From the NCBI RefSeq assembly GCF_034669705.1, contig NZ_JAXMOR010000004.1, positions 144,752 through 208,751 of the forward strand: a stretch of DNA of 64,000 nt. The letters are read 5' to 3'. The translations under genes were made by a program, and so were the position numbers. Shown in pieces: positions 1 to 7,657 of this stretch (the first letter of the stretch is position 1; each line of letters opens with the position of its first letter). Under the pieces are notes generated by a model that worked only from the letters and a program-made list of their open reading frames with translations, did no database searches and was not told where the DNA came from. This DNA comes from Marinovum sp034669705 (lineage in GTDB: Bacteria; Pseudomonadota; Alphaproteobacteria; Rhodobacterales; Rhodobacteraceae).

Positions 1-71
1 TGGGTCAGGTGGCCGACATGGCGCTGGGTGCACAGGTCGTGGAGTTGATCCGCGAAGAGAGACCGGAATGA
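1..71 (+). CDS. C-terminal end of an unidentified protein (partial)
   Basis: An open frame enters from the left edge and stops with TGA at 69-71. It gives about 22 C-terminal residues ending in IREERPE. Its stop overlaps the ATG of the next gene (ATGA), which suggests translational coupling in one operon with the MOSC protein. Too little is visible to name a family. Confidence 0.55.
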   Translation, partial: GQVADMALGAQVVELIREERPE

Positions 72-757
72 CGGACTTCACGATCACCGAATTGCGGATT
101 GGCAAGGTGGCGCCGCTTGGTCCCCGTGGGGTGGCATCGGCTATCGACAAGCGGTCCGTTCCGGGGCCGATCATGGCCCGGACCACCAGTCTCGACGGCG
201 ACGAACAGGGCGACCCACGCCACCATGGAGGGGCGGACAAGGCGCTGCATGCCTACCCTGCCTCGCACTATATCTCGTGGTCCGAGGATCTGCCGGAGCG
301 CGAAGACCGGTTCCGCCCCGGCGCCTTCGGTGAGAACTTGGTCATCGAAGGTGCCACCGAACCCGAGCTCTGCCTCTTCGACCGCTACCAGATCGGAGGT
401 GCCACGGTCGAGGTCAGCCAGACCCGCCAGCCCTGCTGGAAGCTCAACCTGCGGTTCGACCAACTCGACATGGCGCGCCGCGTGCAGGAGACCGGGCGCA
501 CAGGCTGGTATTTCCGGGTCCTGTCAGATGGCCTCATCTCGCCAGGTGACCGCGCCGAATTGATCACCCGGCCGCAACCGGACTGGCCGCTAAGCCGCGT
601 GTGGCGGTTGCTCTATCGCGACACGCTGGATCCGGATGCTCTGGCGGACTTTGCGAACCTTCCCTGCCTGCCGGAGAGCTGGCAACGGGCGATCGACACG
701 CGGCTTGCGCGTCAGACGGTCGAGGACTGGCGCCCGCGGCTTGACACGCCGGAGTGA
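68..757 (+). CDS. MOSC domain protein, YiiM-like
   Basis: This 229-residue protein has the layout of the YiiM group of MOSC proteins, which use a molybdenum cofactor to reduce N-hydroxylated compounds such as N-hydroxylaminopurines. The middle holds the HHGG..KAL segment (residues 52-60) and the GENL segment (88-91). The conserved MOSC cysteine is Cys123, in SQTRQPCWKL. A C-terminal extension after about residue 165 fits the YiiM subgroup. The start overlaps the preceding stop by ATGA, so the two genes are probably coupled. A role in detoxifying base analogues would suit the purine theme of the window, but that link is inference. Confidence 0.85.
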   Translation: MTDFTITELRIGKVAPLGPRGVASAIDKRSVPGPIMARTTSLDGDEQGDPRHHGGADKALHAYPASHYISWSEDLPEREDRFRPGAFGENLVIEGATEPELCLFDRYQIGGATVEVSQTRQPCWKLNLRFDQLDMARRVQETGRTGWYFRVLSDGLISPGDRAELITRPQPDWPLSRVWRLLYRDTLDPDALADFANLPCLPESWQRAIDTRLARQTVEDWRPRLDTPE

Positions 758-767
758 TCAACTGCGT

Positions 768-1466
768 TCAGCGGGGAAGCAGGACCGCTTTTTCGGTCAG
801 GATCAGGTCGAGCGGAATGTCATGCGGTTGCGGATAGATCGTGGCGAGCCGCGCCGCGTCGAACCCGATACCGATGGAAAAAAGCCGCGGGTTCAGCGCC
901 GCCAAAGTCCGGTCGAAATAGCCGCCTCCATAGCCCAGCCGGTAGCCGTCGGCCGTCCAGCCGACCAGCGGCGCAAGGGTGATGTCCGGCGTGATCTCGG
1001 GCGCGTCGGGTGGCGGCACGGGGATGTTCCAGTCACCGCGCACCATCTTCGTCTCCGGCGTCCAGTGCCGGAAAACAAGTGGCGCTGCCTTTGTCTCGAC
1101 CAGTGGCAAGGCGATGGTCACCCCGCTCGCGTGCAAATCTGCCATCAGCGGGCGCAGGTCGGGCTCTGCCTTGATCGGCCAATAGGCCGACAGGACCATG
1201 CCCCGCGCCCCGCCGAAACGGTCCTGCAGCACCTGTCGCAGATGCCCGGCAAGCGCATCGCCCGCGACCTGACGCGCGGCCACCGAAAGCGCCATGCGTT
1301 CGGCGCGCAGCCGCGTCCGCTCGGCCTTGCGCCAGCGGGCGACGTCGCGGGCCTGCTGCGGGTCAACCGCCAGCGGATCGAAATACTCCGGCGCGATCTC
1401 GGCCGCTGAACAGGGCGGCGAGGAAAAGCCGCTTTGGCACCGAAAGCTGTCGAATTCGTCGCTCAT
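768..1466 (-). CDS. 5-formyltetrahydrofolate cyclo-ligase
   Basis: The enzyme converts 5-formyl-THF to 5,10-methenyl-THF using ATP, recycling folate in the cytoplasm. The family signature is seen as GYRLGYGGGYFDR at residues 174-186. The basic ATP-binding segment near the start of the domain (RWRKAERTRLRAER, about 44-57) is also present. The protein has 232 residues, with an N-terminal extension of about 40 residues before the usual domain start; a downstream start is possible but no other Met precedes the domain. It overlaps the nitronate monooxygenase-like gene by 4 bases (ATGA), so it is the last gene of the leftward group that starts near 2.9 kb. Confidence 0.88.
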   Translation of the reverse strand: MSDEFDSFRCQSGFSSPPCSAAEIAPEYFDPLAVDPQQARDVARWRKAERTRLRAERMALSVAARQVAGDALAGHLRQVLQDRFGGARGMVLSAYWPIKAEPDLRPLMADLHASGVTIALPLVETKAAPLVFRHWTPETKMVRGDWNIPVPPPDAPEITPDITLAPLVGWTADGYRLGYGGGYFDRTLAALNPRLFSIGIGFDAARLATIYPQPHDIPLDLILTEKAVLLPR

Positions 1467-2494
1467 GGTGTCACCCCGGGCTGGTCCGGCCGGTCGTCGG
1501 GAATGCGTTTCGCCTGCGCAACCATGTCGGCAAGGCGACGCGCAGCGGGAACGATGTCGTGAATGGCGCCGACCCCCTGACCGGCATAAAGCGCCATGGC
1601 TTCGAGATCACCGGTTGTGGTGCGCAGCGGCGAATCCGTGCTGTACCTCAACCGCGGTTGGTCAGCGTCCCATGCGATGGTTTCGCGTGGGAGCGTGTCG
1701 GGGTCATGACCCATGTAGCGCCCGTTCAAACCCGAGGTCACGCTGTTGCCGATCACCCGCACCGCCGCACCCTTCGGCCAGTTCAGCACGAATGCATCAG
1801 TCAGAACCGTATCGTCGTCGCGGGCTTCGGTGAGCCGTGTCTTGTGATAAGCGTGGGCAAAGGATTCCTCGGTTGCGAGGAAGGCCGTGCCGCACTGCAC
1901 GCCGCTGGCCCCGGACAATAGCGCCGCAGACAGTCCCCCACCGTCAACGATACCACCCGACGCCACAACCGGCAGGTCCGTCTGCGCCAAGATCGCCTCG
2001 GTCAAGGTGCGCGTCGGGCTGCGCCCGTGCACGTGGCCTCCCGCCTCGATCCCCTGGGCGATGATCACGTCGACCCCGGCATCTTCGGCCTGACGCGCCG
2101 CCTCTACCGTGCCGACCTGGTGGAGCACGAGGCACCCGGCGTTTTTCACCCGGGCCACGGCCTCGGGCACCACGTCCCAGAAGAACGAGAAGGCCGTGAC
2201 GCCAAGCTCAAGACAGCGGGTGATCTGGGCGTCGAGCAAACCGGGCGCCGTCGCGGCGGGGATCAGGTTGACGGCAAAGGGCCGGTCTGTCGCGGCCCTC
2301 AATGCGGTCACTTCGGCTGCGATCAGGTCGGGGTCTTCGCGTACCATGCCGAGCGTCCCGTAGCCCCCGGCATTGCACACCGCCGCCGCCAGTTCCCAGC
2401 GCGAGACGCCGCCCATGCCCGCCAGCAGGACCGGCAGTTCGCACCCCAGCAGGTCGCACAGCGGTGTGCGCAGAGTCGTGGCCACTTCACGCAT
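1463..2494 (-). CDS. Nitronate monooxygenase-like FMN protein
   Basis: This 343-residue TIM-barrel flavoprotein resembles nitronate monooxygenase (2-nitropropane dioxygenase family), which oxidises alkyl nitronates using FMN and oxygen. Visible features are the N-terminal PVLLAGMGG strand (residues 21-29), the EAGGH motif with the expected catalytic His154, the VASGGI phosphate-binding segment (177-182), and the GVQCGTAFLAT strand. A longer open frame runs upstream to 2638, but the family starts with the MREV Met. That ATG at 2494 overlaps the end of the DUF488 gene by 8 bases. The true substrate in this organism cannot be told. Confidence 0.82.
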   Translation of the reverse strand: MREVATTLRTPLCDLLGCELPVLLAGMGGVSRWELAAAVCNAGGYGTLGMVREDPDLIAAEVTALRAATDRPFAVNLIPAATAPGLLDAQITRCLELGVTAFSFFWDVVPEAVARVKNAGCLVLHQVGTVEAARQAEDAGVDVIIAQGIEAGGHVHGRSPTRTLTEAILAQTDLPVVASGGIVDGGGLSAALLSGASGVQCGTAFLATEESFAHAYHKTRLTEARDDDTVLTDAFVLNWPKGAAVRVIGNSVTSGLNGRYMGHDPDTLPRETIAWDADQPRLRYSTDSPLRTTTGDLEAMALYAGQGVGAIHDIVPAARRLADMVAQAKRIPDDRPDQPGVTP

Positions 2495-2897
2495 CTTGCC
2501 CCTCTTTCCCTTCCAGCCGCGCCCGCAGGTATCGGCACAGCACGACCGCGTTGTTGCGGTCCTCGTCCTTCGAGGCGTAAAGCAGCGTGACAATCCCGTC
2601 CTGCGCATATCCGGCAAGGTCGCGCAGCAAATCGTCATGTTCGGACAGTTCTGCCTCGTAGCGGGATGTGAATTCGTCCCATGCGTCCGGATTGTCGTGG
2701 AACCAGCGGCGCAGGTCGTCGCTCGGTGCGATCTCCTTCATCCAGTCGGTCAGCCGGGCGCGATTCTTGGCGACGCCGCGCGGCCAGAGGCGGTCGACCA
2801 GGATGCGCTTGCCGTCCGACACCCGCGCCGCACGATAGATCCGCTTGACACGGATACGCTCGGCGGGATCGTCGGGGACAGGCGGTCGTTCCGGCAT
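2487..2897 (-). CDS. DUF488 family protein (YeaO-like)
   Basis: A 136-residue protein with the hallmark segment ILVDRLWPRGVAK (residues 26-38) and a later LLYASKDEDRNNAVVL stretch, both typical of the small DUF488/YeaO family. No biochemical role is firmly established for this family. It sits in a tight leftward cluster: its start abuts the hemerythrin gene and its end overlaps the nitronate monooxygenase-like gene. The cluster context hints at redox or nitrogen-oxide stress, but that is inference only. Confidence 0.85.
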   Translation of the reverse strand: MPERPPVPDDPAERIRVKRIYRAARVSDGKRILVDRLWPRGVAKNRARLTDWMKEIAPSDDLRRWFHDNPDAWDEFTSRYEAELSEHDDLLRDLAGYAQDGIVTLLYASKDEDRNNAVVLCRYLRARLEGKEGQDA

Positions 2898-3385
2898 CAG
2901 GCGGTTTGCGCGGCGGTCGTTTCGAATTGCGGGAAGAGCAGGTCGTTTTCCAGCCGCATGTGCTCTTCGAGATCGGCCATGAATTCCGTCGGTCCGGCGT
3001 AGAGCTCGGCCCAGGTGCGGCAGGCGCGGTCGGGCACGGCCAACCCGCCGGTCAGGCGGCGGACTTCGGCGAGGTCGCTTTCCTGTCGTTCATGATCCGC
3101 GCGCAGGACGGCAATCGGGGTGTCGAGGTCTGACGCGCCGGCCTTTCGGATGGCAGGAAAGAGGACCAGTTCCTCTTGTTTCATATGCGCCTCCATCTCC
3201 CCGATCATCCGTTGCAAAAGGTCGGAGAGTCCCTCAGGCACACTGTCATCCCCGAAATGCAGGTCTTCGACCTGACGGGCCATTTTCGCCAGATCGGGCA
3301 AGCTTTCGCGATGGCGGATGTGATAGCGGATTTCGATAAATCGGGTGAGTTCCGACGGATCATGGACGGGTATCGCTTCGGTCAT
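2897..3385 (-). CDS. Hemerythrin-like di-iron protein, RIC/YtfE-like
   Basis: A 162-residue four-helix protein with the iron-ligand pattern of the hemerythrin domain of YtfE/ScdA proteins, which repair iron centres damaged by nitric oxide. Candidate ligands are His22 or His25, His43, His67 with Glu71/72, His98, and His142 with Glu146 just before LLFPQF. The N-terminal ScdA domain of full-length RIC proteins is absent, so this is a stand-alone catalytic domain. It overlaps the haemoglobin gene by 4 bases (3382-3385). Together with the NsrR-like regulator next door this suggests a nitric-oxide response group. Confidence 0.82.
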   Translation of the reverse strand: MTEAIPVHDPSELTRFIEIRYHIRHRESLPDLAKMARQVEDLHFGDDSVPEGLSDLLQRMIGEMEAHMKQEELVLFPAIRKAGASDLDTPIAVLRADHERQESDLAEVRRLTGGLAVPDRACRTWAELYAGPTEFMADLEEHMRLENDLLFPQFETTAAQTA

Positions 3386-3855
3386 CTGCGCATCCTTTCT
3401 TGGCGTAGAAACGGAATGGTGTCGGGCGCAGCCTGGGCTTCGGCGACGGCAATTGTCAGGGAACGCGCGATCCGCTGCGCCCGTTCCATCACATGCGCGG
3501 CCCCGGCAGGCGTGCAGACCTCCTGCGCGGTCTCACCAAACAGCGTGATCCAGCGGTCAAAATGCGTGGCGTCCACAGGCAGCGTCCGATGCGCCGGGAC
3601 CGGCGCGCCGTGATAGCGCCCGGTCATCAACGCCACCGAGGACCAGAAGGCCACCATCCGGTCCAAATGCGGCCCCCAGTCGATGATCCGCTCGGCAAAG
3701 ACCGGGCCCAGAACCGGATCCAGCCGCACCTTGGCATAGAAACGATGCACCAAGTCGGCCAGCATGTTCTCGTCCAGCCCGGTTTCGACCATGATCCTGG
3801 CTGTCATTTCGGGGCGCGCGGACAGGATCTTGAGTTGCGCAGACACGGGGGACAC
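3382..3855 (-). CDS. Group III truncated haemoglobin
   Basis: A 157-residue globin of the group III (trHbP) type. The B-helix FYAKVR (residues 39-44) and PVLGPVF (47-53) are recognisable. The proximal haem ligand is probably His89 in the HRTLP segment, followed by RWITLF (101-106). Such globins bind oxygen or nitric oxide; some are induced by nitrosative stress. It is the first gene of a leftward cluster, divergent from the Rrf2/NsrR-like gene across an 83-bp promoter region. It could receive electrons from the flavin reductase at 6182-6847, but nothing in the sequence proves this. Confidence 0.85.
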   Translation of the reverse strand: MSPVSAQLKILSARPEMTARIMVETGLDENMLADLVHRFYAKVRLDPVLGPVFAERIIDWGPHLDRMVAFWSSVALMTGRYHGAPVPAHRTLPVDATHFDRWITLFGETAQEVCTPAGAAHVMERAQRIARSLTIAVAEAQAAPDTIPFLRQERMRR

Positions 3856-3899
3856 CTCGACTCATTCTTGGGATGGTCTGGACTCTATATCCTGTAATA

Positions 3900-3914
3900 G
3901 GTACTGTAAATACC
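3900..3914. promoter_or_regulatory. Inverted repeat GGTA-N7-TACC in divergent promoter
   Basis: Between the divergent globin and Rrf2-type genes (3856-3938) lies GGTA (3900-3903), seven bases, then TACC (3911-3914), in an AT-rich stretch. The position fits an operator for the adjacent Rrf2/NsrR-like regulator acting on both promoters. The site does not match the enterobacterial NsrR consensus in detail, so the assignment is by position and symmetry only. Confidence 0.4.
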
Positions 3915-3938
3915 AATTCAAAGAGCGATCGAGACCAC

Positions 3939-4352
3939 ATGCGCCTGACATCCTTTACCGACTACGGATTGCGCATGTTGATGCGCATGGCCAGCGCGCC
4001 GGAACGCGCCTATTCGACTGCGGAGCTGGCCGAGGAATTCGACCTGTCCCGCAACCACCTGACCAAGATCATGCAACGGCTGGCCCGGGGCGGCATCGTC
4101 GAGACCCGCAGGGGCGGCGGCGGTGGAGCAGTGCTGTGCAAAGCGCCCGAGGACATTCGGCTGGGCGACGTGGTGCGCCTGCTTGAACAGGGGCAGGCGC
4201 TGGTCGAATGTTTTGCAGCCGATGGTGGCGACTGCACCATCGACGGACGCTGTCGGCTGAAGGCCCGGCTGCGCAGCGCTGAGGCGCGCTTTCTGGAAGA
4301 GCTGAACGGATCGACGCTCGCCGAAATCGCCCTGTCGCCGCAGGCGGCGTGA
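3939..4352 (+). CDS. Rrf2 family regulator, NsrR-like
   Basis: A 137-residue Rrf2-family winged-helix regulator. The start MRLTSFTDYGLRMLM is the canonical family start, so the upstream extension to 3873 is rejected. The helix-turn-helix lies around residues 26-50. Three cysteines that could hold an iron-sulfur cluster follow, in the order C-x7-C-x5-C (within ECFAADGGDCTIDGRC). NsrR and IscR usually have x4-5 between the first two cysteines, so the longer first gap is unusual. Divergence from a globin and a hemerythrin supports a nitric-oxide-sensing role like NsrR; another Rrf2 sensor is possible. Confidence 0.82.
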   Translation: MRLTSFTDYGLRMLMRMASAPERAYSTAELAEEFDLSRNHLTKIMQRLARGGIVETRRGGGGGAVLCKAPEDIRLGDVVRLLEQGQALVECFAADGGDCTIDGRCRLKARLRSAEARFLEELNGSTLAEIALSPQAA

Positions 4353-4363
4353 TTTGACTGCCC

Positions 4364-4379
4364 GGCAGGATTTCCTGCC
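4364..4379 (+). terminator. Short hairpin after Rrf2 gene
   Basis: GGCAGG (4364-4369), a 4-base loop ATTT and CCTGCC (4374-4379) form a perfect 6-bp stem 11 bases after the Rrf2 stop. No strong T-run follows, so termination is only suggested. Confidence 0.4.
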
Positions 4380-4496
4380 AGAGCGGCGGCACGGCTCCAG
4401 AACAATATTTTTTGCGAACATTTCCGGCCCTTCCGCATCCAATCGTCAGAGCGCCCGCAAGAACAGGCGTTCGCATGGAATGAAAAGGAGCCACGC

Positions 4497-4916
4497 ATGA
4501 AACTCTCAACCGCTGTCCTGGCCATCGCGGCGTCGATGACCACCGGACCCGCCTTTGCTCATGAGGAAGACGCCCTGACGGCCTCGCCCCCGGGCGATCC
4601 TTACGTCCAGGTCAGTGACGTCCTGCCATTGCCGGAATTCTTGCCCGGCCTCGGCACGCTCTTCGTCGATCCGGGCACTCTGCCCGCCGGGCCGTTCTTG
4701 TCCTATGACCATGACGGAAGGCTCTCGGCCACGGTCTACATGACGCCACTCGAGGATATGGCAAGCGGCACGGCCTATGACGGTCTGGGCATCGGCTCGC
4801 ACACGGTGAGTGGTGTCGACATCTATTACAACGCAGGCCATCCGGGGGTCGAGAAACCTCATGCCCATGTCGTGCTCTACCACGACGAGGACGCCAAGGG
4901 ACGTCTGGCGGAATGA
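4497..4916 (+). CDS. Secreted protein of unknown function
   Basis: A 139-residue protein with a clear signal peptide (MKLSTAVLAIAASMTTGPAFA, probable cleavage after AFA). The mature part is rich in Gly, Asp and His, with a C-terminal segment PHAHVVLYHDED (about residues 122-133) that could bind a metal. I recognise no catalytic motif. It starts an operon with the cupredoxin (4-base overlap), the ECF sigma factor and probably the flavin reductase, so a periplasmic redox or metal role is plausible. An AAGGAG ribosome site precedes the ATG. Confidence 0.75.
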   Translation: MKLSTAVLAIAASMTTGPAFAHEEDALTASPPGDPYVQVSDVLPLPEFLPGLGTLFVDPGTLPAGPFLSYDHDGRLSATVYMTPLEDMASGTAYDGLGIGSHTVSGVDIYYNAGHPGVEKPHAHVVLYHDEDAKGRLAE

Positions 4917-5440
4917 AACCGGACCGCAGACAAATCCTGGCAATGGGGGGCGGGCTTTGCGGCGGCCTCCTTACCCAGCGCGCGCTTGCCGCCGCGCCGG
5001 TCGAGGTGATCGAGATGCGCGGCACCGCGCGCGGTGAACGCATCTGGTTTGCACCACGCGGGCTGGCGGTCGCGACGGACACGGTGCTGCGCTTCGTCAA
5101 TCGCGACCCTGGCAACAGCCACACCGCCACGGCCTATCACCCGGGCCTATTCGACCGCGCCCGCAGGATTCCGGCGGCGGCATCGCCCTGGGACAGCGAC
5201 TTCCTGCTTCCGGGCGCAAGTTTCGACGTCACACTCACGGTCCCGGGCGTCTACGACTTCTACTGCATCCCGCACGAGATGGCCGCCATGGTCGGGCGCA
5301 TTGTTGTGGGCGCGCCCGATGATCCGGGATGGGAGGGCACGGCCGGACCGTCGAAAGACGTGTCGCAGGCGGTGCTTGCCGCCCTGCCCCCGGTCAACGA
5401 AATCCTGTTGCGCGGCCGCATCGAGGAGGCAACAAGATGA
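4913..5440 (+). CDS. Cupredoxin (plastocyanin/pseudoazurin-like), Tat-type signal
   Basis: A 175-residue exported blue-copper-type protein. The N-terminus has two arginines before a hydrophobic stretch (DRRQILAMGGG), which suggests Tat export. The copper-site residues expected for the fold are visible: His70 in the NSHTATAYHPG strand, then Cys118, His121 and Met126 in the C-x2-H-x4-M loop (YCIPHEMAAM). Proteins of this type shuttle single electrons in the periplasm. It overlaps the upstream gene by ATGA, and the downstream sigma factor gene overlaps its stop, so all three are probably co-translated. Confidence 0.82.
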   Translation: MKPDRRQILAMGGGLCGGLLTQRALAAAPVEVIEMRGTARGERIWFAPRGLAVATDTVLRFVNRDPGNSHTATAYHPGLFDRARRIPAAASPWDSDFLLPGASFDVTLTVPGVYDFYCIPHEMAAMVGRIVVGAPDDPGWEGTAGPSKDVSQAVLAALPPVNEILLRGRIEEATR

Positions 5441-6138
5441 CCAGACATGCCCTGATCCCGGCGCCGCTCACGGCGCTTCCTCCGGCCAGCGAGGCCGAGC
5501 TTGTCGAGGGCGCCCGCGCCGGGAACGAGGTCGCCATCCGCGAGCTTGTCCGGCGGCTCAATCCGCGGCTGTTTCGCGTGGCGCGAGGCATCATGCCCAG
5601 CGACACGGATGCCGAGGAGGTGGTGCAGGAAGCGTATTTGAATGCCTTTTCCAGGCTTGCCCAATTCGACGGACGGGCGCGGTTTTCGACCTGGATCACC
5701 CGGATTGCCATCAATGCCGCGCGCATGCGCCTGCGTCGCGCGCGATTTGAAGAGGATTATGACACTGTGAACGAGACCGAGACAGACGCGGTCATCGCCT
5801 TTCCCGGCCAGCATCAAGAACGACCCGAGACCGCTCTTGGCCGCTCGCAGGTTCGCGACCTGCTTGAAACGGCCATCGCGGCGCTGCCATCCGATCTGCG
5901 GTTGCCGTTCCTGCTGCGCGAGGTCGAGGGCATGACGCTTCGGGACATCGCCGAAGACCTGTCGCTCAATGCGATCACGGTTAGAACGCGTCTGTTCCGC
6001 GCCCGCCGCAGATTGCGCGCCATTCTCGAGGCGAGAATCGAAGGCGGCTTCGATCAGGCCTTTCCGTTTGCAGGCACACGCTGCGCAGGCATGGCCGACC
6101 GGGTGATTGCGGAACTATGCGCGCCCACTACGTCCTGA
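5437..6138 (+). CDS. ECF-type RNA polymerase sigma factor
   Basis: A 233-residue sigma-70 family protein with region 2 around DTDAEEVVQEAYLNAF (about residues 55-70) and region 4 with the helix-turn-helix GMTLRDIAEDLSLNAITVRTRLFRARRRL. The start at 5437 overlaps the cupredoxin stop (ATGA) and is preceded by GAGGAGG; the longer open frame from 5329 is rejected. No anti-sigma gene is adjacent, which is unusual for ECF factors. An exported redox protein just upstream raises the possibility of direct or accessory-protein control. Region 4 ends about 40 residues before the C-terminus, leaving a short unassigned tail. Confidence 0.87.
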   Translation: MTRHALIPAPLTALPPASEAELVEGARAGNEVAIRELVRRLNPRLFRVARGIMPSDTDAEEVVQEAYLNAFSRLAQFDGRARFSTWITRIAINAARMRLRRARFEEDYDTVNETETDAVIAFPGQHQERPETALGRSQVRDLLETAIAALPSDLRLPFLLREVEGMTLRDIAEDLSLNAITVRTRLFRARRRLRAILEARIEGGFDQAFPFAGTRCAGMADRVIAELCAPTTS

Positions 6139-6181
6139 CCAAGGCACGAGACCGCGACACCGGCCCGAGAAAGGTTGCGAC

Positions 6182-6847
6182 ATGACACATCATTTGACGC
6201 TGAAACAGATCGAACCTGTCACCCACGATACCTATCACCTGGTTTTCGACCGTACTGAGCGCTTCGAGTTCACTCCAGGTCAGGGGGTTGAGCTATTTCT
6301 GCAAAAGGACGGCTGGAAGGACGAGGGACGCCCCTTCACGCCAGTCACCCTGCCGCATGAGCCGACGCTTGAATTCGTCCTCAAGTCCTATCCGGACCAC
6401 AACGGCGTGACCGAGCAGATCCGCATGATGCAGCCTGGTGATGCGGTCGACATGAAAGACCCCTTTGGTGCGATCTCGAATGAAGGTTCCGGCGTCTTCA
6501 TCGCCGGTGGCGCCGGGGTGACACCAATGATTGCGGTCCTGCGCAAGCGGCTCCACGATCACGGCACACTTGACGGCTCGACGCTGATCTTCGCCAACAA
6601 GACCGAGGCCGACATCATCTGGCGCGACAGGTTCGAGGAGATGGAGGGCCTGCAGACGGTTTTCGTGGTCGATGAGAGCGATGGAAGCGTTCCAGAGCAA
6701 CGCGTCGACCGCGATTTCCTGAGCGGCTTTGTCGGCACCGACAGCCGCTGCTATCTTTGCGGCCCTCCGCCGATGATGAAGGCGGTCCGCGCGGCGCTTC
6801 AAGAACTGGGCGTCAAGGACGACAGGATCATCGAAGAGAAATTCTAG
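6182..6847 (+). CDS. Ferredoxin/flavin reductase family protein
   Basis: A 221-residue ferredoxin-NADP reductase-type protein. The flavin-binding RPFTP is at residues 50-54, the pyridine-nucleotide motif GGAGVTPM at 109-116, and the C-terminal CGPPPMM at 193-199. The protein is short and has no iron-sulfur or globin domain, so it resembles the reductase half of a flavohaemoglobin or a flavodoxin reductase. It follows the ECF sigma gene by 43 bases on the same strand. Possible partners are the truncated haemoglobin or the cupredoxin nearby; this is inference. The chosen ATG has a plausible ribosome site and matches the domain start. Confidence 0.83.
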   Translation: MTHHLTLKQIEPVTHDTYHLVFDRTERFEFTPGQGVELFLQKDGWKDEGRPFTPVTLPHEPTLEFVLKSYPDHNGVTEQIRMMQPGDAVDMKDPFGAISNEGSGVFIAGGAGVTPMIAVLRKRLHDHGTLDGSTLIFANKTEADIIWRDRFEEMEGLQTVFVVDESDGSVPEQRVDRDFLSGFVGTDSRCYLCGPPPMMKAVRAALQELGVKDDRIIEEKF

Positions 6848-6878
6848 CCATGACGACCGTCCGCGTTCGCCTCTGGGA

Positions 6879-7571
6879 TCAGGAGCCCGAAGCCGGCGTC
6901 ATGGCCGCTTCGATCGTACGAAGATGCCGCCGCATGGCGGCTTCGGCCCGTTCGGGCGTGCCCTCGGCAACCGCCTGCACGATGGCGTCATGCTGGTCGC
7001 TGTGCAATGTCCTGAACTCTTCCACCCCGATGCGCCGATAGGTTCGGTCCCATTCCCGCTGCCAGGCGATCCGGCGGCGCGCGCCGGACAAGAACGACAG
7101 AAATCCCGCAAGCACCGGATTTCCCGATACCGCGGCAATCGCGCGGTGAAAGGCGTCGTCAGCGGCCTCGCATTCGGACAATGCACGCGCCCGGCGCCCC
7201 TGCGCCACGCGACGCCGGAGCAGGACAACCTCCTCCGGTCCCGCGTGACGTGCGGCCTCGGCGGCGACCTGCGGCTCCAGCAGCAAACGCGCGGCCATCA
7301 CATCCCTTGGCGTCGCCCCTTCCACCAGTACCGTTTCTCGGATCGGCAGATGCCGGGGTCGCACGCCGAGAAAAGTGCCCTGCCCAACGTGGCGCCACAG
7401 CAGACCTTCGGATTCCAGGACGCCCAGGGCCTTGCGAAGCGTTTCCCGGCTGCAGTCAAACTTATGCGCCAGCGATCGCTCATCCGGCAGTCGTGTCTCG
7501 CCCGGCGGCATGTCCTCGGTGAGAAAGCGGCGCAGCTGCGCTTCGACGATGGCGGGCGATGTGCGTGGCAT
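6879..7571 (-). CDS. GntR family regulator (FadR/FCD subgroup)
   Basis: A 230-residue repressor-type protein. The N-terminal winged helix (residues about 10-70, with LPDERSLAHKFDCSRETLRKAL) is followed by an all-helical FCD ligand domain containing HRAIAAVSGNPVLAGF and LHSDQHDAIVQAV. FCD domains usually bind small organic acids through metal-bound histidines. It is divergent from the TauE/SafE exporter gene, with 86 bases between them, so it probably controls that gene and perhaps itself. The ligand is not known. Confidence 0.87.
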   Translation of the reverse strand: MPRTSPAIVEAQLRRFLTEDMPPGETRLPDERSLAHKFDCSRETLRKALGVLESEGLLWRHVGQGTFLGVRPRHLPIRETVLVEGATPRDVMAARLLLEPQVAAEAARHAGPEEVVLLRRRVAQGRRARALSECEAADDAFHRAIAAVSGNPVLAGFLSFLSGARRRIAWQREWDRTYRRIGVEEFRTLHSDQHDAIVQAVAEGTPERAEAAMRRHLRTIEAAMTPASGS

Positions 7572-7657
7572 GACGGTTCCTTTTACAGACCAATTTGCAG
7601 ACCATTCGGCTTTGCGGCAAGAGCCTTTTACAACCGGATGCTCAGAGAGGAGCCATC

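Noticed and set aside
2495..2638. N-terminal extension of the nitronate monooxygenase-like frame
   Set aside because: The added 48 residues overlap the DUF488 gene and do not match the family. The inner ATG at 2494 gives the standard start.
4411..4450. Possible ECF-type promoter (GAACAT ... CGTC) before the cupredoxin operon
   Set aside because: The spacing between the two elements (about 22 bases) is longer than usual for ECF promoters, and the match is weak.
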